Source: an uncultured Rubrobacteraceae bacterium (GTDB taxonomy: Bacteria > Actinomycetota > Rubrobacteria > Rubrobacterales > Rubrobacteraceae). Taken from it: a stretch of 64,000 bases of DNA. The translations under genes and the position numbers were made by a program. Positions within the stretch are counted from its first letter, which is position 1. Each line of letters starts with the position of its first letter. The notes under the pieces were generated by a model. That model saw only the letters and a list, made by a program, of their open reading frames with translations. It did no database searches and was not told the DNA's origin. This document shows positions 16,635 to 25,374 of this stretch, in pieces. Where the stretch lies: the NCBI GenBank assembly GCA_902806065.1, contig CADCVE010000007.1, positions 1 through 64,000 on the forward strand. Direction: 5' to 3'.

Positions 16635-17600
16635 TTGAGCAGGATATTGGTTACGGGGGCTGCGGGATTCATAGGCTCGCACTTGGTAGATCGATTGCTG
16701 GAGGCGGGGCACGAGGTTACGGGGTTGGACTGCTTCACGGACTACTATTCCAGAGAAACCAAGCAGCAGAATATTTCAAGGGCGGTGGTTCACGAGCGTT
16801 TCCGGTTCATCGAGGGCGACCTCTTGCGTCTGGATCTCGATGAGGTGATCGGCGTCGTCGACGAGGTGGCGCACCTCGCCGGGGAGCCTGGGGTGCGCAC
16901 TAGTTGGGGTGAGCGGTTCGCGATCTACACGGAGCGGAACGTGCAGACCACCCAGCGGCTCTTAGAGGCCGCTGCTCGTAATGGCCTGGAGCGATTCGTC
17001 TACGCTTCGTCTTCGTCGGTCTACGGACCGGACGATGGGGGACCAGTTGACGAGGAAACCCCGTGCAGGCCTGCTTCTCCTTACGGACTCTCGAAGCTCG
17101 CCGCCGAAGAACTCGTCCGGCTCTACGGGCGCGAACACGATGTGCCGGCGACGATCCTGCGGTACTTCACGGTGTACGGTCCACGACAGCGGCCAGAGAT
17201 GGCCCTCTCCCGGTTTATCTCTCTCGCCTACCAGGGCGAGCCCGTCGAGGTCTTCGGCGACGGGTCCCAGATGCGCGAGATGACCTACGTCTCCGACATC
17301 GTAGAGGCTACCGTAGCCGCCCTGGCGATGCAGCCTCAGGGGTTGCCACGCGCGTACAATGTCGGAGGCGGGACACGCACTACGGTGCGCAACCTCGTGA
17401 GGCTCGTCGGGGAGATTATGGGCGAGCGGTTGGAGGTGGGGCACGGTCCGCCCGTCTCTGGGGACGTGCGTTCGACTTGGGCTGACTCCGGTAGGGCAGC
17501 GCGGGAGCTAGGATACGAGCCTGGAGTTGCGCTCGAAAAAGGCATTGAGGCCCAGATCCGCTGGGCGCTTGCCGGGCACCGGGTACCGAGCATCGCTTGA
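16635..17600 (+). CDS. NAD-dependent sugar nucleotide epimerase/dehydratase
   Basis: Extended short-chain dehydrogenase (321 residues) acting on nucleotide sugars. It has the NAD-binding GAAGFIGSHL near residue 8, DYYSR after the second strand, HLAGEPGVRTSW, the active-site SSSSVYGP and YGLSK (catalytic Tyr and Lys), and the substrate-binding FTVYGPRQRPEMALSRF. It resembles UDP-glucuronate/UDP-glucose 4-epimerases; exact substrate unknown. Start TTG 16635 follows AGGAGAAGAG and places the Rossmann motif at the N terminus. It is the first gene of a compact operon running to 22685 and probably supplies a sugar donor for it. Confidence 0.88.
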   Translation: MSRILVTGAAGFIGSHLVDRLLEAGHEVTGLDCFTDYYSRETKQQNISRAVVHERFRFIEGDLLRLDLDEVIGVVDEVAHLAGEPGVRTSWGERFAIYTERNVQTTQRLLEAAARNGLERFVYASSSSVYGPDDGGPVDEETPCRPASPYGLSKLAAEELVRLYGREHDVPATILRYFTVYGPRQRPEMALSRFISLAYQGEPVEVFGDGSQMREMTYVSDIVEATVAALAMQPQGLPRAYNVGGGTRTTVRNLVRLVGEIMGERLEVGHGPPVSGDVRSTWADSGRAARELGYEPGVALEKGIEAQIRWALAGHRVPSIA

Positions 17601-17610
17601 AGACTTGGGT

Positions 17611-19647
17611 TTGACCCGAACTGCTCTCACCCCGGTACGCCGCTACCTGGCCAACCTCCTGTCGGGCGGAGCTCTCGCCCGCAAAGGAGACGGATGGGCG
17701 GAGCTGGCGCTGCTGCGTGTCACCTGCGTATTCGCCGTCTCCACGCCCATTCTGGTGGTCCTGGCCCTCCTTGGATGGTTCACGACACCTGTTGTAGCCG
17801 GGTGCCTCGTTGTCTGCATGGCGACCGCGTGGCTCTTCTCTCGCGGAGACCGCTCCCGGGTCCGCCTCGGACCGTGGGACCTGGCCACCCTCGTGCTCGT
17901 TGTGGGGGCGTTCGCGCTCTACGCCCAACCGTCAGAGTACGTGCTCAAGGATCGCGACCCCGGCGTCTACGCGGTCACGGCTGCGAATCTGGCCCGCACC
18001 GGGGAGCTACTCACCCGGGACCCCCTGGTCGCCGTGGTAGCACCCTTCCACGAGTTCGAGTTCGGGGCCAAGTACCCGGGCTTCTTTATTCACGGCGAAG
18101 ACCTGATAGTGCCTCAGTTCTTCCCCGGCGCCTTTGTGTGGCCGGGGCTCGGGGATATGGTCGGTGGCGTCTGGGGAGGACTCTACGTAGTGCCTCTCTT
18201 CGGGGCGCTCTCGGTTGGGGTGGCGTTCGTCCTCGGCGGGGAGCTCTTCGGGCGCTGGGCCGGGCTCCTGGGCGCGACGCTCCTGGCGGTAGGTTACGCT
18301 CAGGTCTGGTGGGCACGCTATCCGTCTAGTGAGGTCCCAGCCCAATTCTTTATACTGGCCGGTCTGTGGTGCGGCGCGCGTTTCGTACGAGGCGGAGGAA
18401 AGGGGACAGGCTTTCTAGCAGGTGTCCTACTCGGCGGTGCCATGCTCGTCAGGATAGACGCCGTCCTGGCTACGCTCGCCATACCCGCGCTGGTAGCCTA
18501 CGACGTCCTCCTCTTTGGGCGGCCGTTGAAGCGGTGGCTCCCGGTCTGCGTACCGCTGCTTCTCCTGGGCGGGGCGGCGGCTATATACACCGGTACCCTC
18601 GGGGGACGCTACATGGAGGTCATACGTGATCTCCACGTCCCGGACGTCGTTCTCTCGCTCTCCCCTTACCTCCTCCCGGTAGCCGCGCTCCTCACCGTTA
18701 CCTCGTGGGTGCTGCGCGGGCGGTGGAGCGATATCCTCGGACGTTTCTTGGAGATGCATGGGCGAAACGTTGCCCTGCTGACGGCCGTAGTCCTTGTGGG
18801 GCTCGCCCTGTGGGCCTACTTCGTCCTGCCGCAGCCATGGGAGGGGTTGCCGGAGCACTGGGGCGGACCTGCGGACCGGATGGAGAACTTCCACGCCTAC
18901 GACGCGCAGGTTGCGGTGAGAATGGTGTGGTTTATCACCCCGGCCGTGGCGGTTCTCGGGATGGTGGGGTTCGTACTCGCGGCTCGCCGGGTCGACGAGG
19001 GAAAGGCCCTGTTTCTGGGAGCGGTGCTGGCTTTCGGTGCTCTGTACGTGGCGCTGCCGAATGTCGCGCCGGATCTACCGTGGGCTACCCGGCGGTTCGT
19101 GCCCGTGGTGTTCCCCGGTTTTTGTCTCCTCGCCGGGTACGCGGCCGTGGAGGTTGGGCGGGCAGTGGGGAGGGCGTGGGGGAGACGGGTGGGAGGAGCC
19201 TGCGTCGCGGCCCTGGCGACGGTCGCGCTTGTGTGGACGGTGTGGGTGGCGTGGCCGGTCTATGGGACACGGGAGCTTGCCGGAGCGATAGAGGATTTCG
19301 AGAGGCTTGAAGCTGCGATACCTGGTTCCGGGGTCGTATTTATGGAGTTGCCCGGTGACGATTACGCCGCTACCCTGGAATATCTCTACGGTCAGCCGGT
19401 CTTGGCCTACGACAGGGAGCAGTTCCGCCGGGAGTTGGGGGATTTGCGGGAGACCGGGCTACTGGACGACGCCGTCTACGTGACCGTCGAGGAGAAGCAT
19501 AAACCCATCTTCTCGGAACTCTCTCTGCGGGAGGTGGGCAGGGAGGAGGTAAGCTTCCGGCGGCTCGAAGACGGGTTCAAGAACGTTCCGTACAGCACCT
19601 ACGAGGAGCGGCAGGGTTTCCGGATCTACGAGGTGGAGCAGGATTGA
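17611..19647 (+). CDS. Polytopic membrane glycosyltransferase (GT39/ArnT-like)
   Basis: About 678 residues with roughly a dozen hydrophobic segments, so an integral membrane enzyme. After the first helices comes the acidic motif KDRDPGVYAVTAANLA, matching the catalytic Asp loop of the GT39/GT83 family, which transfers sugars or mannose from polyprenyl-phosphate donors. A soluble C-terminal tail of about 120 residues follows the last helix (from RELAGAIEDFERL). Start TTG 17611 is chosen 10 bases after the epimerase stop; the ribosome-binding site is weak. The stop overlaps the next gene. Acceptor unknown. Confidence 0.75.
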   Translation: MTRTALTPVRRYLANLLSGGALARKGDGWAELALLRVTCVFAVSTPILVVLALLGWFTTPVVAGCLVVCMATAWLFSRGDRSRVRLGPWDLATLVLVVGAFALYAQPSEYVLKDRDPGVYAVTAANLARTGELLTRDPLVAVVAPFHEFEFGAKYPGFFIHGEDLIVPQFFPGAFVWPGLGDMVGGVWGGLYVVPLFGALSVGVAFVLGGELFGRWAGLLGATLLAVGYAQVWWARYPSSEVPAQFFILAGLWCGARFVRGGGKGTGFLAGVLLGGAMLVRIDAVLATLAIPALVAYDVLLFGRPLKRWLPVCVPLLLLGGAAAIYTGTLGGRYMEVIRDLHVPDVVLSLSPYLLPVAALLTVTSWVLRGRWSDILGRFLEMHGRNVALLTAVVLVGLALWAYFVLPQPWEGLPEHWGGPADRMENFHAYDAQVAVRMVWFITPAVAVLGMVGFVLAARRVDEGKALFLGAVLAFGALYVALPNVAPDLPWATRRFVPVVFPGFCLLAGYAAVEVGRAVGRAWGRRVGGACVAALATVALVWTVWVAWPVYGTRELAGAIEDFERLEAAIPGSGVVFMELPGDDYAATLEYLYGQPVLAYDREQFRRELGDLRETGLLDDAVYVTVEEKHKPIFSELSLREVGREEVSFRRLEDGFKNVPYSTYEERQGFRIYEVEQD

Positions 19648-20573
19648 GGACCCGGATCGCATTCATCTCCGCCGGGATGGCCGTGCTCCTGGCGGTAGCC
19701 CTCGCCCTCGCGCCCGTGGACCTCGGCCGGGCCTTTGGCTACACGGTTAGCAATCCCTCCGGGGCGGTGCTGGCGCTCCTGGCCTACACGGCGGCGTTCG
19801 TCCTACGGGCCGCGTCCTGGCGTCCTTTCGTCGGGGCGCGGGCTCCCTTTACGAAGCTCTTCAGCCTGCTAATGGGTGCCCTGTTTTTGAACCACGCCGC
19901 TCCGGCGAAAGCTGGCGACTTCGCCCGCATGTACGCCCTCGCGCGACGGGTACCCGTCGAACGGGCCGTGGCGAGCGTCTTGCTTAGCAGGGTCGTGGAC
20001 CTCGCGGGTCTCCTCGCGGTGCTGGCTGCGGCGTTGGCCCTCTCCGGCTTCGGGGGAGTGGGAGGGGTCCTGCTTCCGGCTCTCGCCGTCTGCGGGGCGG
20101 CGGTCACGCTCTTTCTCCTGGCTCGCCTGAAGCTACCTGCCTTCTCCGGTGAGATCTGGCGGCACGCAGCCCGTTTGCAGGTGACGCTGCGGGAGACTAC
20201 CCGTACGTCGCTGCTAATCTCGTTAGCATTCGCGGCCCCGGCGTGGGTGCTCGAAGCCGGCATCCTGGCCTTCGTGGGGCAGGGGATTGGCCTGGATCTC
20301 TCCCCGGCGGAGGTCGTGGCCGCGACCTGCTTCGCCGTCCTCGTCGCGGCCGTCCCGCTCGCTCCCGGATCCCTGGGTACTTATGAGGCCGGTATGGTCG
20401 CCGCCTTGCTCGCCCTCGGGGTCCCGGCGGAGACCGCCTTCGCCGCCGCCGTCACGACGCACGCCGTAAAGTTCCTGTACGCTCTCGCCGCTGCCCCCTT
20501 CGCACTAGGAGAGGGGCTGGCGGCCATCCGAAAAGGGGAGGTCAAAGCCAATGAAACCCGCCTCGAAGTTTGA
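19644..20573 (+). CDS. Flippase-like membrane protein (LPG synthase TM region/AglD-like, UPF0104)
   Basis: A 309-residue protein with about eight hydrophobic helices. The family signature is seen in GALFLNHAAPAKAGDFARMYALARR, VPVERAVASVLLSRVVDL and PLAPGSLGTYEAGMVAALLALG. Proteins of this family are the membrane halves of lysyl-PG synthases and AglD-like glycolipid proteins and are thought to move lipids across the membrane. TTG 19644 overlaps the preceding stop by 3 bases; the 3' end overlaps the next gene by 23 bases. Position inside a glycan operon suggests a lipid-linked intermediate as substrate. Confidence 0.78.
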   Translation: MRTRIAFISAGMAVLLAVALALAPVDLGRAFGYTVSNPSGAVLALLAYTAAFVLRAASWRPFVGARAPFTKLFSLLMGALFLNHAAPAKAGDFARMYALARRVPVERAVASVLLSRVVDLAGLLAVLAAALALSGFGGVGGVLLPALAVCGAAVTLFLLARLKLPAFSGEIWRHAARLQVTLRETTRTSLLISLAFAAPAWVLEAGILAFVGQGIGLDLSPAEVVAATCFAVLVAAVPLAPGSLGTYEAGMVAALLALGVPAETAFAAAVTTHAVKFLYALAAAPFALGEGLAAIRKGEVKANETRLEV

Positions 20574-21996
20574 AATAGTCGTCGCCAGATGCTGGAACGT
20601 CCTCAACGAGGGGAAGTCCTTTCACCCCGTCTTCGTGCTCGGGGTCTTTTTGCTCCTGCACCTGTTCGAACTCGGGGACGTGGGATTCTGGGGGAGGGCG
20701 TTGCCCGCGCTCCTCTTTACCGCCCCACTCGTGCTGCTCTTCGTCTACTACGACTTCCCCTTGAGGCTGCGATGGGCGCTGTGGGTATTCCTTGGCCTCT
20801 TCGTGCTCGTGTTCCGTTTCGTGGATCTACCGGCCCTAGCCCTCACCCTCGGGCTCTACATATTCTTCACGGTCTTTTTCTGGGGCACGTTCTACTATCA
20901 TCTCAGGACCGGCGCTCCCAAGACCAACTTCGTCCGGTTCTGGAGGCTGGTGCTGGAGAACCCGGACTCGACCAGCGGCAACTTCCAGGAGCAGGTATCG
21001 AAGGCCCTGCTCGCTCTATTTACCTTGGAGTATCTGATCTCCTCGCCCTTAACCGTCGAACGTGTCTTGCTCGTCCTCGGCTTCATCGCGGCCCTCGGCA
21101 TAGCCAGCTACCTGATCCACAAAAAATTCTTTGACTGGAAGCCGGTCTACTCATCAGAGCCGACCGAAGACGTAAACCACGACGGGCCGCTGGCCAAACG
21201 CGTCATCGTCGTAGTCATAGACGGTTGCCGGCTCGACCGCTTCCGCGAGGCGGAGAAGCCCTACCTGGAGAAGATGATGGCCTCGGGTACGGTCTACGAG
21301 AGCGTCGAGACGACCTACCCGGCGCGTACCGTCGTGTGCTTCTCCTCGATGCTCACCGGGGCCGCCCCGGAGAGACACGGCATCTCTTCGAACCTCGTCC
21401 TGAAGCTCGGTTTAAAGGTCGAGAGCATCTTCGACGTGCTGCGGCGACGTGGGAAGGTCGGCAAGCTCGTCGGTATCGCGCACCTTATAGACGCGTTCGG
21501 GCACGACGACGTCGCGAGCGTGACCAGTGTGGCGCACAACGACAAGATCGACCAGAATCTCATCGCCACCGCGAGGCGCGAGCTCGAAGAACACAACCCG
21601 GACCTGCTCGTCCTCCAACTCCTCGCTGTAGATCAGAACGGGCACACCCGGGGCACCTACTACCCAGAGTACGTGGAGCGCATCGAGATCACCGACAGGC
21701 TCATCGAGGAGTTCATGCAGTGGTGCGAACAGCGTGGCTACCTGCGTGACGCCGCCGTGATCCTCATGGCCGACCACGGCCAGGGCATCGGTATCGGCGC
21801 CCACGGCCACCTCTCCGAGGGTGAGCGCTTCGTCCCCTTCGCCATGTGGGGAAGCGGAATCGCGAAGGGACGGGTAGAGAGCCCCCGCTCCATCCTCGAC
21901 CTCGCCCCGACCATCAGCTACCTGCTCGGCGTCGAGCCCCCCAAAGGCTCCACCGGCCGCGTCCTCACCGAAGCCCTGAGAAGGAGCCAACCGTGA
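20551..21996 (+). CDS. Membrane-anchored alkaline-phosphatase-superfamily phosphodiesterase
   Basis: Residues 1-195 hold about six hydrophobic helices; residues 215-481 form a phosphodiesterase domain of the type I nucleotide pyrophosphatase/alkaline phosphatase superfamily. Metal and nucleophile positions are visible: VVVIDGCRLDRF (Asp), YPARTVVCFSS (Thr nucleophile), GAAPERHGI (His), AVDQNGHTRG (Asp and His), and MADHGQG (Asp and His). Membrane helices plus such a domain recall GPI ethanolamine-phosphate transferases and bacterial phosphoglycerol transferases. It may add or remove a phospho-group on a glycolipid, which is inference. Start ATG 20551 lies inside the flippase gene. Confidence 0.8.
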   Translation: MKPASKFEIVVARCWNVLNEGKSFHPVFVLGVFLLLHLFELGDVGFWGRALPALLFTAPLVLLFVYYDFPLRLRWALWVFLGLFVLVFRFVDLPALALTLGLYIFFTVFFWGTFYYHLRTGAPKTNFVRFWRLVLENPDSTSGNFQEQVSKALLALFTLEYLISSPLTVERVLLVLGFIAALGIASYLIHKKFFDWKPVYSSEPTEDVNHDGPLAKRVIVVVIDGCRLDRFREAEKPYLEKMMASGTVYESVETTYPARTVVCFSSMLTGAAPERHGISSNLVLKLGLKVESIFDVLRRRGKVGKLVGIAHLIDAFGHDDVASVTSVAHNDKIDQNLIATARRELEEHNPDLLVLQLLAVDQNGHTRGTYYPEYVERIEITDRLIEEFMQWCEQRGYLRDAAVILMADHGQGIGIGAHGHLSEGERFVPFAMWGSGIAKGRVESPRSILDLAPTISYLLGVEPPKGSTGRVLTEALRRSQP

Positions 21997-22685
21997 AGCA
22001 TCTCATCGTCGTAGTCCCCGCAAAGGACGAGGAGGCGACCATTGGAGAACTGCTTGACCGCATCTCCCGCGTACGGATGCCCGAGTGCGAACTACGAGCC
22101 CTGGTGGTGGACGACGGTTCTAGCGACCGCACCGCGGAGATAGCCCGCGCGAAGGGCGCCATCGTGGTTCGGCACCCCGAGAACAGGGGCCTCGGCGCCG
22201 CGGTACGAACGGGCCTGCGCGCCGCTGTCGAGGGGGGTGCTAGCGCGGTTGCTTACCTCGATGCGGATCTCGAATACTACCCGGAGGACATACCACGTCT
22301 CGTGGAGCCGATCCTGGCGGGACGGGCGGATTACGTGCTCGGAAGCCGGTTTCTGGGCGGGGGGCGTGGGGTGCGGGGGATGAAGCTCTACCGTAAGATA
22401 GGCAACCACGCTTTCACCTTTTTACTCGTGTTCCTCACGCGGCGCTGGATGACTGACGGGCAGACGGGGATGCGGGCCTTCTCGCGGGAGGCTGCGGCGG
22501 ACGCCGAGATCATCCACGACTACAACTACGCTCAGGTGCTCACCCTCGACCTGCTCCGCAAAGGGTTCCGGCTCGAAGAGGCCCCGATCCGCTACCGTCT
22601 CCGTGAGCACGGCGACTCCTTCATAAGCTGGCGCTACCCGTCAAAGGTCCTCCCCGCCATCTGGCGCGAGCTGCGAGCACCCTGA
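21993..22685 (+). CDS. Family 2 glycosyltransferase (dolichyl/polyprenyl-phosphate sugar synthase-like)
   Basis: GT-A fold glycosyltransferase (230 residues) without membrane helices. Blocks: VVVPAKDEEATIGELL, LVVDDGSSDRTAEIA, HPENRGLGAAVRTGL, AYLDADLEYYPEDIPRLV (the D-x-D metal site), YVLGSRFLGGG and the acceptor-loop DGQTGMRAF. This is the pattern of polyprenyl-phosphate mannose/glucose synthases, so it could make the lipid-linked donor used by the GT39-like enzyme encoded upstream. GTG 21993 overlaps the preceding stop by 4 bases (GTGA) after AGAAGGAGCC. Last gene of the operon. Confidence 0.88.
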   Translation: MKHLIVVVPAKDEEATIGELLDRISRVRMPECELRALVVDDGSSDRTAEIARAKGAIVVRHPENRGLGAAVRTGLRAAVEGGASAVAYLDADLEYYPEDIPRLVEPILAGRADYVLGSRFLGGGRGVRGMKLYRKIGNHAFTFLLVFLTRRWMTDGQTGMRAFSREAAADAEIIHDYNYAQVLTLDLLRKGFRLEEAPIRYRLREHGDSFISWRYPSKVLPAIWRELRAP

Positions 22686-22995
22686 AGAGGCTTATTCTCC
22701 ATTTGGTGAACGTACCTCATTCCTACCACGCACCACCCGCTACCCCTCGCGCAGAGCCCTGATGTTTCCCCGTCTCCAGCGTCTCAGCTTCGTCGCCGGC
22801 GCTCAGTAGACCGCGGTCACCGAGACGCCAAAACAGAGGGTCTGCACTGAGGTAGCACTGTCCTTGCCATCAGGCGCCGTTCAGCACCTCGGTGGTCTTG
22901 CACGTATTGTCGCTTCTCCGCCCGTCCTGCTCTCTCCAGGATCTCGTATAGTACAAAATCTGGATCAATCCACCGAACAGAAGCCGGAGGCGCGT
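22686..22995. other. Intergenic region before the aminotransferase
   Basis: 310 bases with no gene I can support. A TATAGT hexamer at 22947-22952 could be the -10 element of the aminotransferase promoter, but no convincing -35 is visible. Confidence 0.35.
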
Positions 22996-24369
22996 ATGGG
23001 ACACATAAAGCTGGTTACGGAGATACCCGGTCCAAAGAGCCGCAAGGCGCTGGCCAACCACGAGAGATACGTGCCCCGCGCGCTGGCCCTGGGATTCCCC
23101 GCGTTTATACAAGAGGCAGAGGGCGCCCTTTTGACTGACGTGGATGGGAACCAGTTTATAGACCTCGCCGGAGGCGTAGGTGTACTGAACGTGGGACATT
23201 CTGACCCGCACGTCGTCGGGGTGGCGAGGGAGCAACTAGAGCGCTTCGTGCATACGGACTATACGGTCGCGCCCTACACCCTCTACGGTGAACTGGCCGA
23301 GCGTCTCACTCGACTCGTGCCGGGTGCGGAGAAGGCAGCGTTCTTCAACGCCGGGGCGGAGGCCGTGGAGAACTCCATCAAGATAGCGCGGGCGTATACG
23401 GGTCGCAAGGCGATCATTTCCTTCGAGGGGGGCTTTCACGGGCGCACCTGGCTGGCCCTCGCGCTGACCAGCAAGACCACCCCGTACAAGCAGGGATTCC
23501 TGCCGCTGGCCGGAGAGGTGTACCGGGTGCCTTACGCTTATCCGTACCGGCCGCCCGTGCAGCCTAGGGATGGAGAGTCCTTTGGGGAGGCGTGCGCCCG
23601 GCTGTTGGATAGCATCTTTACCCGATACGTCGCGGCGGAGGATGTGGCGGCTTTGATCGTGGAGCCCGTACTCGGTGAGGGCGGGTTCGTGGTCCCTCCG
23701 GACGACTACCTGCCGGCACTGAAGCGGCGGTGCGAGGAGCACGGGATAGTGTTCATCGCCGACGAGGTGCAGTCGGGGTTCGGGCGCACGGGCGAGATGT
23801 TCGCCATCGAGCACTCGGGGGTGGAGCCGGACCTCGTCATCCTGGCCAAGTCGCTGGCCGCCGGGATGCCGCTCTCCGCGGTCGTCGGGCGGGCGGAGGT
23901 CATGGACGCACCGCGGGAAGGGGCGCTGGGTGGGACTTATCCCGGTAACCCGGTGGCCCTGGCGAGCGCGATGGCCGTGCTCGATGCGTTCGAGGATGGT
24001 CATCTCCTGGAGAGGTCCCGGGAGATAGGGGACCGGATAAAGGATCGGTTCTCGTCCCTCGCGGAGCGGGTGGAGATGATCGGGGACGTGCGCGGAATCG
24101 GCTCGATGATCGCCGTGGAGTTCGTCCGGGATCGCGAGAGCAAGGAGCCCGCCAGGGGCGAGGTAGGGGAGATACTCAAGCTCGCCGCCGAACGCGGCGT
24201 GCTAGCCCTCTCCGCCGGCGTGGACGGCAACTGCATCCGCTTTCTGGCCCCGCTGGTCATAACCGACGAGCAGCTCGACGAAGCCCTGGACGTACTCGAG
24301 AACTGCATTCAGGAGGTTGCCGTTACGCGAGAGACAACACCTCCCGGGGCGCTCGCCAACCCGACCTAG
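22996..24369 (+). CDS. gabT: 4-aminobutyrate aminotransferase (class III)
   Basis: PLP-dependent class III aminotransferase (457 residues) that moves the amino group of 4-aminobutyrate to 2-oxoglutarate, giving succinate semialdehyde. Visible: GGVGVLNVGHSDPHVV, FNAGAEAVENSIKIARAYTG (phosphate pocket), FEGGFHGRTWLAL, VEPVLGEGGFVVPP, FIADEVQSGFGRTG (Asp that binds the PLP ring) and LAKSLAAGMPLSAV with the Schiff-base Lys. The specificity is assigned by resemblance to GabT; ornithine or acetylornithine enzymes are related. ATG 22996 has GGAGG 6 bases upstream; upstream open codons are not conserved. Convergent with the RlpA-LysM gene. Confidence 0.85.
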   Translation: MGHIKLVTEIPGPKSRKALANHERYVPRALALGFPAFIQEAEGALLTDVDGNQFIDLAGGVGVLNVGHSDPHVVGVAREQLERFVHTDYTVAPYTLYGELAERLTRLVPGAEKAAFFNAGAEAVENSIKIARAYTGRKAIISFEGGFHGRTWLALALTSKTTPYKQGFLPLAGEVYRVPYAYPYRPPVQPRDGESFGEACARLLDSIFTRYVAAEDVAALIVEPVLGEGGFVVPPDDYLPALKRRCEEHGIVFIADEVQSGFGRTGEMFAIEHSGVEPDLVILAKSLAAGMPLSAVVGRAEVMDAPREGALGGTYPGNPVALASAMAVLDAFEDGHLLERSREIGDRIKDRFSSLAERVEMIGDVRGIGSMIAVEFVRDRESKEPARGEVGEILKLAAERGVLALSAGVDGNCIRFLAPLVITDEQLDEALDVLENCIQEVAVTRETTPPGALANPT

Positions 24370-24407
24370 ACGGACAAGTAGCGAGAAAGGACCGTATCAT
24401 CGGGCTC

Positions 24408-25094
24408 TCAGTAGATCAGTGGCTGTCCACTGGGGATGAGGTTCGGGTTCGTTATTCCGTTCTGGGCCATCAGTTCCTCCGGGGAGGTACCTAGCCCGGT
24501 GGCGATCTCTGTCAGCGTTTCACCCGGCAGGATCGTGTGTACACCGCTGCTTGTCTCGCCTTGAACGATGGGAGCGTCTGTAGCCGCGGGAGTGTTAGCC
24601 GGGGTAGAGGCATCCTGAACGACGGGAACGACCGGTGCAGTGGTTGGAGTGATAGAGGCGTCTTGGATGGCTGGTACGATTGGTGTAGCGGTTGGCTCGG
24701 CTGTCAGGCAGTCAGGGTAGATGCCGCCGTTCGCGCACTCGACTTGCACCCAGTCCACGCCCGTCTGGATCAGCCCCAGCTCCTGAGCCGCGCCCTGCGA
24801 CAGATCTAACTCCCGCTCCCCGAGATAAGGCCCGCGATCGTTAACCGTAACCGGAACGGTCTTCCCCTTATAACCTACGATCAACTCCGTCCCCATCGGC
24901 AAAGTCTGATGAGCAGTACTGAGCCCATCCGCGTCAAACGTCTCGCCGCTGGCCGTTGGTAACCCGTCAAAGCCAGGACCATACCAGGACGTCAACGCCT
25001 CCTCGGCCTCAGCCTGACCACTCCCAAAGATCATGAACCCACAAACCAACAATACGACCCACAACAGCCGCGCAAATCTGAACCTCAGCAACAC
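24408..25094 (-). CDS. Secreted RlpA-like double-psi beta-barrel protein with LysM domain
   Basis: Exported 228-residue wall protein. The signal peptide ends near residue 31 (GQAEAEE). A DPBB/RlpA domain follows (about 33-110: TSWYGPGFDGLPTASGE, TLPMGTELIV, VTVNDRGPY), then a Thr/Pro/Ala linker with two similar IVPAIQDAS / VVPVVQDAS repeats, and a C-terminal LysM (about 184-228: HTILPGETLTEIATGLG, IPSGQPLIY). LysM should bind peptidoglycan; RlpA proteins in other bacteria are lytic transglycosylases acting on naked glycan. GTG 25094 after GGAGGGGGACGC; this leader is nearly identical to that of the paralogue at 63009. Divergent from the HTH-PASTA regulator. Confidence 0.88.
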   Translation of the reverse strand: MLLRFRFARLLWVVLLVCGFMIFGSGQAEAEEALTSWYGPGFDGLPTASGETFDADGLSTAHQTLPMGTELIVGYKGKTVPVTVNDRGPYLGERELDLSQGAAQELGLIQTGVDWVQVECANGGIYPDCLTAEPTATPIVPAIQDASITPTTAPVVPVVQDASTPANTPAATDAPIVQGETSSGVHTILPGETLTEIATGLGTSPEELMAQNGITNPNLIPSGQPLIY

Positions 25095-25221
25095 GCGTCC
25101 CCCTCCACAACCTCTACCTGTAGTTCAATGTCATAGTAAGTAATGAGGTTAAGTATTGAGACTCTCGCTCTACCCTTCAAGGCCTTTTTGAGGCTTGTCT
25201 CGCCATAACCACAACATCAAA

Positions 25222-25261
25222 ATACGAATATTCGGATTTGAATAGCGATTACCATGGTAAT
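25222..25261. promoter_or_regulatory. Two palindromes in the divergent regulator/RlpA intergenic region
   Basis: CGAATATTCG (25225-25234) and ATTACCATGGTAAT (25248-25261) are perfect palindromes. The first lies inside ATACGAATATTCG (25222-25234), whose reverse complement recurs as AATATTCGTAT at 25366-25376 across the start codon of the HTH-PASTA gene. These are candidate operators for that regulator. The 25095-25374 interval is AT-rich compared with its surroundings and holds no gene. Confidence 0.5.
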
Positions 25262-25374
25262 GACCACGATACCGCTTAGATAAAGTGAATAAGGGCTAAA
25301 TTATCATGCTATGACAAAGGAGAGTCGTTGTTGCGCTGAGTAGTCAAGTAGAATAAAATTTAAGAAATATTCGT

